Assembly: GCA_023231475.1 (NCBI GenBank)
Contig: JALJEE010002461.1
Coordinates: 1 to 61,741 of the forward strand
Length of the DNA stretch: 61,741 bases
Direction of reading: 5' to 3'
Source of the DNA: Seison nebaliae
Lineage: Eukaryota > Rotifera > Pararotatoria > Seisonacea > Seisonidae
The notes under the pieces are model-generated. The model was not told the DNA's origin and did no database searches. It saw nothing but the letters and a program-made list of their open reading frames with translations. Positions 50,551-60,454 of this stretch are shown here, in pieces. The translations under genes and the position numbers were made by a program. Numbering within the stretch: the first letter of the stretch is position 1; each line of letters starts with the position of its first letter.

Positions 50551-50565
50551 TTGTGTATATATATT
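50518..50565. repeat. TA-rich microsatellite
   Basis: An almost pure run of TA dinucleotides, interrupted by AAATA units and one TGTG, spans about 48 bp. Confidence 0.85.
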
Positions 50566-51935
50566 CGATTCGACGGTTACCATAAGTAATCACTTTCATA
50601 GAATTATCGGACGAAATTTCTTACAACTGTTCGAATAAAGGAATTGTTTGAAAGTAATAAAATAGGTTAGATATGTGCATGTGGGTATCATATACAGACA
50701 TCCTCCCTTCCCGTCTGATGCGTAAGAGTTAAAAAAGACTATTATGTAGTATTATGATGATGATGATAATAATGGTGAAAGAATAACAAATGATCTTATC
50801 AATTGTTTACCGAATATTTTAGTCAATTTATCAATCTTTCTCCTCGACACAATGAATCATTTCAGACCATTCTTATTAGAAATAATAAACATAAATTTCC
50901 CTATGAACATCAGAAGAGAGTTGTTTGAAGCAGCGAGAAAATAGAAGAAAGTGCAACTAAAATTAGTTCGAATAAAAAGTATGACATAAAAGATGAACTG
51001 CTTATGAAATCTTCTTTCAAATAACGAACTCTTCATGTTCGAATGTAGAAACATCGAATAGGAAAACATTCTATCAGTGAAGTAGTATCAGAAGAATTTA
51101 TCCTATCAATCCACTAGAAAAGTACATGGTTGTGTGATGGACACACTATAGTCAAATCAAGTATTTATTCAATTTATGCATAGTTCCTCATATAATGTGC
51201 TCCTCTATATTTCATTCGGTAGGATGGCAAGCAATTGTAACTATTGAATGATAAAATAATTTAACTGATGAACGCACATGTTTCCCAATCACTTTAATAA
51301 TAAATTTGGAAGAAAATAATTATGAAAACAAATTGGGATTTGTTATGCTCAATTAGAATTTTCTTAAGGAAACATTCGTACGTAGATCTTGGTAGACAGC
51401 ACTCTTCTTCACCATGACGCTATTATATGGTACTATAATATTTCTATCTGTTTCTACTTTAATTCATTCTCTTTCTTCCACTTTCGAATTCGAAACTTAA
51501 CTTCATTTCCCCATTTAATTTATCGTATGTCTGTCAATCTGAATCGTTAAAAAATCGTTAGATTTATGTTAGTTCATCGATAAATTTGCTTACTGTAATT
51601 TCTTTTAAAAATAAACTGATTGAAATTTAATCCATAAGAAAACAATTTAATATCATATCCTTTTTAACCTCATAGTACAAATAATAATCATAATTAACAA
51701 TTTTTAAGTTTAAACATTTTTTGGTACACATAGTCAAGTTATTTAGCTTCTCTTAAATTCTACGAATTTTCAACAATTTAAATTGTTGGTAACCGGAGAG
51801 ATTGTAACCTTATATAAATTTTTTTAGTAGATAATTTTCAATATCTTCTTAGGACAGTTCTCAGATACTATTAGATTCACCCCAAATTACTTTGCCCCCC
51901 CCCCAAAAAAAAAAATTGAAGAGAAAAATGAGATT

Positions 51936-52451
51936 TTAAGGGGTTTTTCCTCATCGGACCTCATAAAATCCAGACACATCGTCGTAAAATCTTGTCATAT
52001 CAGGAAATTTCTACTTTTTATTCCTACATTAAGAAATTCCTATATGTCGTAAAGAGAAAAACTACATGTGTCTGGATTTTATTCCCTTAATGAGTTCTAA
52101 AAATATAGAAAAATTGAAGGAAATTTGACAAAAGTTACCTTTGAAAAATGCCTTAATTTCTATTTAAAAATTAAAGTTTTAACTCAAAAAATTTTTTGGT
52201 AATAGAACTTGAATGTGGCTATCTAATGATGCCCGACTTATCAAATTTGGATAAGTAACACCTAGCGCACAGCAATTCAAAATAGTTGAATTTTTTGAAA
52301 TCGAAAAAAAAAAAAAGTCCAACTTGTATCCTAAAATTTTAATATTAATATTGAATTTTTTAAAATGATATGATATGCAGTCGAAAGAGAATTTTATGCT
52401 CTTTCGAATGAACCCTAGTTCGCTTATTTTTAATGAGGAATAACCCCTTAA
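51936..52451. mobile_element. MITE-like non-autonomous DNA transposon with TTAA target duplication
   Basis: TTAA (51936-51939) is followed by GGGGTTTTTCCTCAT (51940-51954). At the other end ATGAGGAATAACCCC (52433-52447) is followed by TTAA (52448-52451). The 15-bp ends are inverted copies with one mismatch, and the symmetry continues through the TTAA into the flank (ATTTTAA / TTAAAAT). The 508-bp body codes for no protein and contains a second, internal inverted repeat. TTAA duplication is typical of piggyBac-type transposition, so a piggyBac-mobilised MITE is the best guess, though other TTAA-targeting families exist. Confidence 0.75.
51963..52082. repeat. Internal 120-nt foldback within the MITE
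   Basis: ATAAAATCCAGACACAT (51963-51979) is repeated exactly in inverted orientation at 52066-52082. A second inner pair (TATCAGGAAATTTCT with AAGAAATTCCTATA on the other side) nests inside, so the transcript could form a long two-part hairpin with a loop of about 18 nt, like a small-RNA precursor. Confidence 0.75.
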
Positions 52452-52707
52452 AATTGTATAGTATACAATGTATAATACACATTGTATATTATATAATATA
52501 ATATGCCATGTATATAATATAAATTATTCAATTTTTCCTCGTTGTTTCTTTGAACGACTTATTGACATTCTCGACACAATGTGAGTATTAGAATAGTTTA
52601 ACGTTTTACAAATATTAAGCTTCTGAAAAATTAGTGACATACATGTCAATAATTTGGTCTCTCTATTAACTTCGGCATTCATTGAACAAAACAACTCTAA
52701 TTGAAAA

Positions 52708-53776
52708 ATGACGGAACGTAAAGTAATTAATGTTAGTTATTTATTAGGAATTACGTTAAATAATTATTTTCTAAATCTAGAAATATTATCCACCTGATTA
52801 TGATCCTTGTCAAATACCGAGAAAGAAGAAGGAGCAGAACCTTCGGTTCATCATTCGAATCATGGCACCGTTTACCATGCGATGTAAACGATGTGGGGAA
52901 TTCATTTACAAAGGAAGAAAATTCAATGCAAGAAAAGAAGATGTTCTCGGAGAGAAATATTTGGGAATGCAAATTTATCGTTTCTATATAAGATGCACGA
53001 AATGTCTTTCAGAAATTACAGTGCGAACAGATCCAGCAAATTCCGATTATGCTCTTGAACATGGAGCAACTCGAACATTCGAAAGTTATCGTTTAGCTGT
53101 CAAACAACTGGAAGAGGAGAATCGATTAGAAAAACAAGAGATTGAAATGAATCCGATGAAGTTGTTGGAAAAGAGAACGAGAGAATCTCAAAACGAAATG
53201 GCTGCATTGGAATTATTAGAAGAATTGAAAGAATTAAATGCAAAAAATCGTCATTGTAATTTAGAAGATTTAATTAAAGAACATCAAAGAGTCTTCTCCG
53301 AATTGGATCAACAGAAATTAATTGATATAAAGAAAAAAGAGGAAGATGATATTGAAGAAGAATATGAAAAGCTTAAGAATGAGGCATTTGGAAATATAAC
53401 AAAAGTGGAAGAGAAACTGTCGAAAAACAAAGAAGATAATTGTGACATCTTACCTCAACTCATTGACGATCAATCACGAGGACTTCTTCAATCCACTATC
53501 GACTGTCTCAAAATTGGAAACGACGAAAATGTGAAAGAAAAGCAGGAGAATAGGAAAAGAAAAATAAATGAAGAAAATCAAAAGAAAATGGCATCGCTAG
53601 GAATTAAGCGAAAAGTGAAAATTCCTAAAATAATGGAGAAAGATGTTCCGAAAGAAATTGAGAAAAATGTTCAGAAAGAAATTCCTAAATTAAATTCATA
53701 TTATGATACTAAAAATGATGGAAATAAACTGGCATTACTTATCGATTACGCTTCCTGTGATTCTGATTGTGACTAA
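52708..53776 (+). CDS. YJU2: YJU2 (CCDC94/CWC16) splicing factor
   Basis: Exon 1 (52708-52731, MTERKVIN) and exon 2 (52781-53776) are joined in phase 0 across a 49-bp intron (GTTAGT..TCTAG), giving 339 residues. The splice yields KVINKYYPPDYDPCQIPRKK, matching the KVLNKYYPPDFDPSKIP start of the family. The zinc-binding core follows: MRCKRCGEFIYKGRKFNARK, YLGMQIYRFYIRCTKCLSEI, then DYALEHGATRTFES and NPMKLLEKRTRESQNEMAAL. YJU2 joins the spliceosome at the first catalytic step. The C-terminal half is charged coiled coil. An AATAAA poly(A) signal lies about 20 bp after the stop. Confidence 0.96.
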
Positions 53777-54313
53777 CCAATTGAAATTTCCACACAATAA
53801 AAAGATGTCAAGGAAATTATAAATATTAATTGGGACATTTTTATAATCAATAAATATAAATCATCTTTCTCTCTTTAGATATACTTATGACAGAAGGAAC
53901 ATTTTAGATTTGAATCAGTCGTGACATTCTTCATAACTCATTTGTTCACGAATAATAAATACGATCAAGAATTATTTTTAAGATTTAATATTTTCTTTAA
54001 TAAAAATAAATTTCACTTTATTCTTTCTATCGATTCTAATTGGAATATATTTGATTTTCCTTGATAATTTATTCTTCCTCTTATTCCTTTTTTACATTAG
54101 ATTTTAGAATTAGATAATTTTTAAATTTCTATTTATTTATTTTTATTAAATGAAATGAAAGAAAAAGAAATTAACTTTCAAATAAAATGTTTCTAGAGCT
54201 AAACATATAAATTCTTAAGAAGAATTATGATAGATATATGATGGACCTTATAAAATTGTTTAATTTATTAATTATTTATATTCGTAGAAAGATACAAATA
54301 ATAATAAGGAAGC
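53777..54313. other. Intergenic, YJU2 to UFM1
   Basis: AT-rich spacer of 537 bp with the YJU2 poly(A) signal at its start. TTTATATTCGTAG about 25 bp before the UFM1 ATG resembles a splice acceptor. Nothing else is visible. Confidence 0.5.
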
Positions 54314-54595
54314 ATGGCGGATGACGAGTCAAAAATTAGTTTCAAAATCATTCTAACTTCAGACCCGAAATTGCCATTTAAGGTTTTACGGGTTCCTGAG
54401 AATACACCGTTTACAGCTGTTTTGAAATTTGCTGCCGAAGAGTTTAAAGTACCTGCACCGACGAGTGCGATCATCACTGATGATGGAGTTGGAATCAATC
54501 CCCAACAAACTGCGGGAAGTGTCTTCTTGAAACATGGTGCCAACTTACGTCTAATTCCAAGAGATCGTGTGGGTTGTTCAGTTGAAATTATTTAA
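54314..54595 (+). CDS. UFM1: Ubiquitin-fold modifier 1
   Basis: Single exon, 93 residues, nearly identical to animal UFM1: [71 protein letters not shown]1 is a ubiquitin-like modifier attached to ribosomal protein uL24 and other ER-linked targets via UBA5, UFC1 and UFL1. The conserved Val-Gly is followed by CSVEII, a six-residue extension that UFSP proteases must remove to expose the Gly (human has only SC). It heads a tight same-strand gene run. Confidence 0.97.
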   Translation: MADDESKISFKIILTSDPKLPFKVLRVPENTPFTAVLKFAAEEFKVPAPTSAIITDDGVGINPQQTAGSVFLKHGANLRLIPRDRVGCSVEII

Positions 54596-54741
54596 TTCAC
54601 TATAAATTAATTAATCAAAAATTTAATAATTTATTCCATTTTTCTCGCTTATTGCACGAGTTTATCTCATTTAATAAACTGCCAAACTTTCTTTCCAAAT
54701 TTTCTTTAGATAAAATTTTTGTTTCTTTTATTTCCACCAGA

Positions 54742-55507
54742 ATGAAATGGTCGAAAATTCCGAAATCGAATAAACAAAAAAAATTGAAATTTATTGATCC
54801 GTTTTATCGAGGCGATCGTTGTTCCAATGAAAAGAAGTTGAAATTTCTTCTTTTTTTTCTTCTTTTCCAATTTCCCAATTAGAAAATTACAAAGAAGATC
54901 ATCAAATCTTCCGATAAAGAATGAGAAGATTAATACTCTGAGTCGGAATGAAGAGAATTTTCAGAAAATATTACAAATAAAGAAATGTTGGAATAGGAAG
55001 AAGAATAATTTGTTAAAAGAAAAGAAAAATCTTTCATCGAAAGAACAAAAGAAGAATGAAAATGATGAAGATAATTTTATGATAAAGAGAAAGAACGAAA
55101 GTCTAAAGGAATACAACATTCGGACATATTATGTTGAATTTTAAAATTATTTTCTAAAATTAATTTTAATTTTTAAGTTAATCCAATCATTGAAAGAATC
55201 GAAGAAGAAGAAGAATGACGAAGAAGAGAAATCATTATTCAACGAAAAATATTTGGCGAATTTCAAACATTCAAAACAGCGAAGTCGAGTGGTAAAGAGA
55301 TTGATTGAAACGACGAAAAACGAGACGATTTCAAAAAAGAAGGATGTTGATGAGAAGAAGAAGAAAGGAAAATTATCGATATCGAATCAATTGAAGAATA
55401 TAAAAAGAGTAAAAGATTTCAATAAACATGAAGATATTTCATTCAATGACGTTGTTGATTGTCCACCGGATTTGTCCAAATGTAAATTTCTTAAAAAAAA
55501 ATCATAA
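54742..55507 (+). CDS. CCDC137: CCDC137-like nucleolar/chromosomal basic protein
   Basis: Exons are 54742-54836, 54883-55132 and 55178-55507, with introns of 46 and 45 bp, both starting GTTGAA, giving 224 residues. The protein is very Lys-rich. Two segments match CCDC137: NFMIKRKNESLKEY (the FKQRKGES..Y block) and DISFNDVVDCPPDLS (the VKFGEVVLQPPEL block). In mammals CCDC137/RaRF is a nucleolar protein that recruits retinoic-acid receptor and has been linked to chromosome periphery. The assignment rests on these short blocks and the basic composition. TATTTCCACCAG ends one base before the ATG, a striking acceptor-like site in a 146-bp intergenic gap. Confidence 0.72.
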
Positions 55508-55569
55508 AATCATCTTCATTCATTTCTTAGATTTCTTGCTCTAAATGTTAGGAGGGATAGAGAGGAGAA

Positions 55570-56664
55570 ATGTTCATATTATCAGAGATTGAAGATGTGA
55601 TAAAAATTCATCCATGGCAATTGAGTAAAGAATCATATGGATTGTTAGTGGATGGTAAAGATAATGACGACTTCCCTCAAATAATCATCTCCTTATTGGA
55701 AGATATTTATACGAATAAAATTATTCATAATGTTGGATTGTGTTGTGCTGTTAATGAATTGATCCATATCGGGACACCCGTTATTTTACCAGCTCTCACT
55801 GCGACGACTCATGAGAATTTCGAAGGTGGAACTGTAACGATTATTACGAAATTTGATGTGGTAGTACTTCGCCCATTAATGAATGAAATTTTATATGGTT
55901 CTTTTTTTTAAATTAATTTTATTCTGTTTTCATTTCCTTTTAGGACGAGTTAAATCGTCAGAAGAGAATGGTATAAGAATCAGTTTGGATGGAATTTTCG
56001 ATGAAATCTTCATTCCTGAAAATCATTTGATGGAGCCTGCCAAATTTAATACGAACACACGTACGTGGTCGTGGTTGTATGGTGATGAAGATGATGATGA
56101 AAATGCAGATGTTCAATTAACAATCGATATCGGTCAATATTTACGGTTTGTTTTTAAGAAATTTATTATTAATTTTATAATATAATTTAAATTATTAATT
56201 TCTTTCCTTATAGTTTTCGTGTGATAAATGAGATATTTAATGAAAGTAAAAATAAAACAAAATCGTCGGATGAACCTGATCAAATAAAAAATTTTTATGA
56301 TTATTATAAAACTAAATCGGCATATATGATCATTGGATCGATCAATGAAGATGGTTTAGGACCATTGTCATGGTGGAAAGAGAGTGAAGAAGAAAAGAAA
56401 TATGATGATGAAGATGATGATGATGATGTAAGTATGGAAAGTGGTGATAATGTATCATCAAATGAATCGAATGATGAAGATGAAGATGAATTAAAAGAAA
56501 AAAGAAAAGTGGAACCAGTTGTCGAAAAAGATGATGATAATAGTTCAACACATTCAGAAGAACCAGAGAACGAGAATCTTTTGCAATTAGGTGGGGATGT
56601 TGATGGAGATAGTGAGGATAATGATGACGATGATGATGAAGATAATGAATACGATTTTTATTAA
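55570..56664 (+). CDS. POLR3H: RNA polymerase III subunit RPC8 with acidic C-terminal extension
   Basis: Exons 55570-55897, 55944-56145 and 56214-56664 give 326 residues. RPC8 landmarks: the start MFILSEIEDVIKIHPWQLSK, IIHNVGLCCAVNELIHIG, VVVLRPLMNEILYG|RVKSS across the first splice, DGIFDEIFIPENHLMEPAKF, TWSWLYG, and LR|FRVINEIF across the second; then IIGSINEDGLGPLSWW, where human RPC8 nearly ends (204 residues). Here about 97 more residues follow, mostly Asp, Glu and Ser. The Rpb7-like stalk subunit pairs with RPC9 and contacts initiation factors and RNA. The start lies 62 bp after the CCDC137 stop; CATTCATTTCTTAG in that gap resembles an acceptor site. Confidence 0.94.
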
Positions 56665-56717
56665 GAATAAAATTTCTCTTATTTATTTTAATATTGTTCT
56701 TTAATTAAAACTTACAA

Positions 56718-57305
56718 ATGAAAATTAATGTGAATTTCATTTATCTCAGTTTCCATTTTTTACCCATTCTAATTAGAACACATAAACCAATCGGTCCAAA
56801 TATTAGAATTTATGGAGTAATGAATTTGATGAAAGTAAAAGCAAGGAAACTCTTTAAACGAACCTGTATTTGTGACGGTGTCTGCTCTTGTGAAGATATA
56901 TTCAATTCTCCTTTACTTAAATTTAAACGTCGTTATCGTTCACTTTATTCGCGGAAACATTTGTACGATGCTTATGCTTGTTTCATTCATTCATATTTAG
57001 GTGTCCTTCCACCAAGCATCGCACGCACTTCATTCGACGGTATGTGTCACGGACTTTGTTGTCATATGAACAGATTCCGTCGATTTGCTTCCGGTACAAG
57101 ATATGCCAGTTATCGATGTCCAATTCCTGATCATCGTTACACTGGACATTTATTAGAACCGGAAAAGAATACTCCTTATTCTACTTATCAATCGATAGGA
57201 GGATGTAAGAAAAGTTTAAAAGAAATTAAACGAGAACGACAAAGACGTTTCTTATTTCCTCATGGAAACTTATTAAAATTGAAACCGGAAATCTTATTAA
57301 AATGA
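56718..57305 (+). CDS. Unrecognised basic Cys/His-containing protein
   Basis: Frame of 195 codons starting 53 bp after the POLR3H stop. The first ~20 residues are hydrophobic (NFIYLSFHFLPILI), but TACCCATTCTAATTAG inside them looks like a splice acceptor, so the true start may be the later ATG (MNLMKVKARKL) or a separate exon. The rest is basic and Arg/Tyr-rich with paired cysteines (CICDGVCSCED, GMCHGLCCHMNRF, YRCPIPDHRY) that could bind zinc. I do not recognise a family. Confidence 0.6.
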   Translation: MKINVNFIYLSFHFLPILIRTHKPIGPNIRIYGVMNLMKVKARKLFKRTCICDGVCSCEDIFNSPLLKFKRRYRSLYSRKHLYDAYACFIHSYLGVLPPSIARTSFDGMCHGLCCHMNRFRRFASGTRYASYRCPIPDHRYTGHLLEPEKNTPYSTYQSIGGCKKSLKEIKRERQRRFLFPHGNLLKLKPEILLK

Positions 57306-57384
57306 ATTTCACCTTCAAACAAAGAATATTTTGAGAATTTTTTATTTTAATTTTTTCATCATTATATCAGTAAATACATTAATA

Positions 57385-57610
57385 ATGGAGTATTATATTA
57401 TTCATTCCTTTTCAATATTTATCATTCTCCTATTGATGATTTCAACCGAATCTTTAAATTTGACTACATATCGTATCTTCCGTCGTCGATTAGCAAATAG
57501 TTCTATAAAATATCTTTTTTCAAATTATTTAATCTTTAGGTGTCTTACATAAACATAAATCCCAATTAAACTATACATTATACCGTCCAACTGATTTCGA
57601 TAAAAGTTAA
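57385..57610 (+). CDS. Small secreted peptide precursor, 61 aa
   Basis: Exons 57385-57499 and 57540-57610 join in phase over a 40-bp intron (GTTCTA..TTTAG). The product starts with a strong signal peptide (MEYYIIHSFSIFIILLLMIS, cleavage probably near STES), followed by a ~40-residue polar chain with an RRR site (YRIFRRRLANS) and no cysteine. The tribasic site and size fit a neuropeptide or small secreted factor, but there is no amidation Gly and no family match. The open frame is short, so this is provisional. Confidence 0.45.
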
Positions 57611-57746
57611 AATTTATTGAAGTTCTCGTTCTCTTCAATTATTTAATATATTTAGCATTTATGGAAGTAACTCAATTTTCCAATAGTTACATTCTTAATT
57701 GTTAACTGAATTTATCGAAATATTATTTTGAGTGTTGGGAAATGAA

Positions 57747-58373
57747 ATGTTAAAGAATAATGGCCAAGGACGCATCCCAATCAGGAGAAAGTGGCAAACG
57801 GTTAAAGATTCGATTCCTAATCCGATTCGTAACAAAATATATCTTCGTCTCAATCCTACACCTGCAGCTCGATATCTAAAAGGTTTTAATTTTTTAGAAT
57901 ATTAAAAAAATTTTATAATTTAGGAACAATATACGAAATAAAACGTGATCCCGATATTTGTAATGACGGAGCAGTTTCAGAAATTTCTAAATTTCATGCA
58001 GTTACTCTTTTCCCATTTTTTTCTCATTCTCTACAACCGACAACAGCATACACTTATCGTTGAAGATAATGATGAGTCACCAGATATGCCTTTTAAAGAT
58101 ATTTATCGTTTTCCCGATGAATTATATCCTAGACATTGCTTCCGATATTATCCTTCTTCTGCTATGAATCACTTGATCTTATACAAACCATATGAAGAAG
58201 ATATATCAGAGCAAAAAAATATTGATAAATTATTATCAGCTGGATTTGCTTGTAACTTTAAGGGGGCTTCAATGAAAAATAAAATACGGGAAAACATGAA
58301 AGTTGTCGATAAAGAAATGGCATTATATTGGTTGAGTACGGTGCAAATGAAGAATATTGACACATTTTGTTAG
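57747..58373 (+). CDS. Unrecognised protein, about 179 aa, three exons
   Basis: Exons 57747-57882, 57924-58000 and 58047-58373 join in phase over introns of 41 and 46 bp (GTTTTA and GTTACT donors). The protein starts MLKNNGQGRIPIRRKWQTVK and continues KIYLRLNPTPAARYLKG, FPDELYPRHCFRYYPSSAMN and GFACNFKGASMKNKI. It has no signal peptide, no membrane helix and no known motif. The consistent phase over three exons argues that it is real. Confidence 0.6.
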
Positions 58374-59121
58374 AAGAACCAGCTAACTCCTAAACTTTCT
58401 TTTAATAAACATAAAATAAAGTTTTCGTCTTTAAATTTTTTCTCCAAAGATATATAGAAATGACCTATTTTAATACTAGTTACTCAAAAGATGAATCTGA
58501 TTAATAGTCGTTCAGTTTTTTTCTTTACATTCATAAAAATGTTATGATGAAATTTATCGGACGATGTTTCCAGATGATGGTGATAAAGATCTGTTAATTA
58601 TAACCATATCCCAATTTTGGTATGTGGTGATTTCGCCACCCTTTTTTTTTCCACTCTCATTTGGACTGTTCGCCACCCTAATAATGAACAGTTCGCCACC
58701 CTAATAATGAACAGTTCGCCACCCTACTTATGTACTTTTGGTGTTTTCGCCACCCTTTTGTACAAATTTATATCTATTTTCAGCGTCTTCGCCACCCTTT
58801 TATACGTATTTGTATGTATTTTTGGCGTTTTCGCCACCCTTATATACAAATCATATCTGCATATAACTGTTCATTGAACAGTTTGTTTTTTGTCATTGAA
58901 CCACCTTTGTCGAACCAAAGTTTCACTAGCCTTTTGTCAATTATTGGTGAATTAGGTGAACACCGAGATTCCCCAATTTTCTTTAAAAGCGAAAAAAATA
59001 ATTTAATTTACTATTTCGGTGTTCATTCGATATATGTTATTATTCAATGGACGTTTCCAATCACTAAATATGGGGAAACAATAAAAATTTCAAATTTAAT
59101 TCGGTCAATTTCGTTATGTTT
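58374..59121. other. Intergenic between convergent orphan genes
   Basis: It holds the TTCGCCACCC repeat cluster at 58632-58839 and otherwise no supportable gene. Confidence 0.55.
58632..58839. repeat. Tandem repeat cluster built on TTCGCCACCC
   Basis: TTCGCCACCC occurs exactly seven times, starting at 58632, 58669, 58692, 58715, 58746, 58788 and 58830. The middle copies form a 23-bp unit (TTCGCCACCCTAATAATGAA then CAG) and the last three a 42-bp unit. The core is GC-rich in an AT-rich neighbourhood. In one frame the 42-bp unit reads as 14-residue repeats (VFATLLYKFISIFS, VFATLLYVFVCIFG), but no intact gene surrounds it. Confidence 0.85.
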
Positions 59122-60454
59122 TTAGTTCTTTTTTTCATCTTTATAAGAAAGAAAGTCCAACAGATTGTTAGGAGAAAGCCATTCATTCTCATTTAAATTG
59201 ACGGAGGAGGGTGTCCATTCTTCACGAGAAGGTACCGAATCCTCATATATAGAGAAAGATTTTTGGAGTTCTCTTTTTTCTTTATTTGCTTCATCCAAAT
59301 TTGTTGGAATATCTATAATTGTGACATGTTCTACAAACAAGTTGATCATTAGAAAAATAAAAAACGAATTAGAAAAAACTTTCGGATGGTGATTGTTTTT
59401 CATCGAATTTGATTGTTGGCAAATATGAGACTACGGAATTTAGAAATCCATGTCTTGCACCACGACTTCGTCCATGAGTCATATCACTTCTTTGTCGACG
59501 ATGTTCGCGACCCGTTGAAGGTATAATAGTGAAACTAACAAAATGAAATTTAAAAAATTGAGAAATTTGTAAAACTTATTTAATCTCTTTTCTTCTGCAT
59601 TCACTTTCCTTTTCCTAATTCCATGCAAACCTTTCATATACTCTTTTTGGTGTTCTCGTTCATTTATCAAATCTCCAATATTATCTCGTTCGTCTAAAAT
59701 TGTAAACATTCGAATAATTTAACGAGAAATCAGAATTTCAATGGAACCTGAAAACCATAAGGTCAAATAAAACAATTCCACACGTAAACTAGGATTATAC
59801 ATCTTAAAACAGTTAATGAGTATATCAACTTGAAGAGAATCTTTAAAAAGAATGATAACATTGATGATATCGAACATTGATCGTAAGAAATTCAAATATT
59901 TCTGAGGAACATCAACCAAATAAAGTCGTTGATTTATCCATTTCGATTCCATAATCAATTCATTCAAAATGGGAAAAACATTTTCATCAGAAACGATCAA
60001 TTGGTCGAACATGGCCATCGTGAATTTCATGTGATTTTCTAACTAACAAATATTTGTAAATATTTTTATTTTTCAAAATTTCATTAATACAACTGACGTG
60101 GAAGATATTCATGAGAATTTCAATCAATATTCTGGAATGTCCATAGAATTCTCTCCAAATTGTTTGGAGCGTTTCTAAAAATTCCACTTTGTTCTCTAAA
60201 AACATATTCAAATACTAAATGTTGTGGCGAGAAACTTATATTTTTTAATTTTTCTACTTTCTTCTTCATTTCTGGAATTAGATATCGAACCTGAATGAAA
60301 ACCGTAAATTGAGTGAGTAAATTTGAAAATCGAACTTTAATTTCGTTCATATAATCGTAAGATGTATGTTCTTCATAATTCGCATTTATTTCTTGAATAC
60401 TAAAATCAATACCAATTTCTCATCGTTCTGACATTAATTAAACTTCAATCTCAT
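59122..60454 (-). CDS. Unrecognised seven-exon gene, about 349 aa
   Basis: Exons 60454-60444, 60399-60236, 60195-60094, 60038-59748, 59693-59576, 59534-59380 and 59330-59122 join with every phase consistent; introns are 40-55 bp and all begin GTT. The first exon is only 11 bases (ATGAGATTGAA), so more exons upstream are possible. The N-terminal ~190 residues look all-helical (KVEFLETLQTIWREFYGHSR, NVFPILNELIMESKWINQRL), compatible with a helical-repeat fold. Then comes a charged linker, a basic Arg/Gly/Ser stretch (GREHRRQRSDMTHGRSRGAR) and an acidic C-terminus. I cannot name the family. Confidence 0.6.

Larger units (their letters stand above)
48431..52707. other. Largest gene-free stretch in the window (4.3 kb)
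   Basis: I find no supportable gene. It contains a TA/TATA microsatellite (about 50518-50565), a C(10+)/A(11) homopolymer junction (about 51895-51915), a TTAA-flanked MITE-like element (51936-52451) and a short ATAATATA-rich patch near 52460-52530. YJU2 begins at its right end. Confidence 0.6.
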
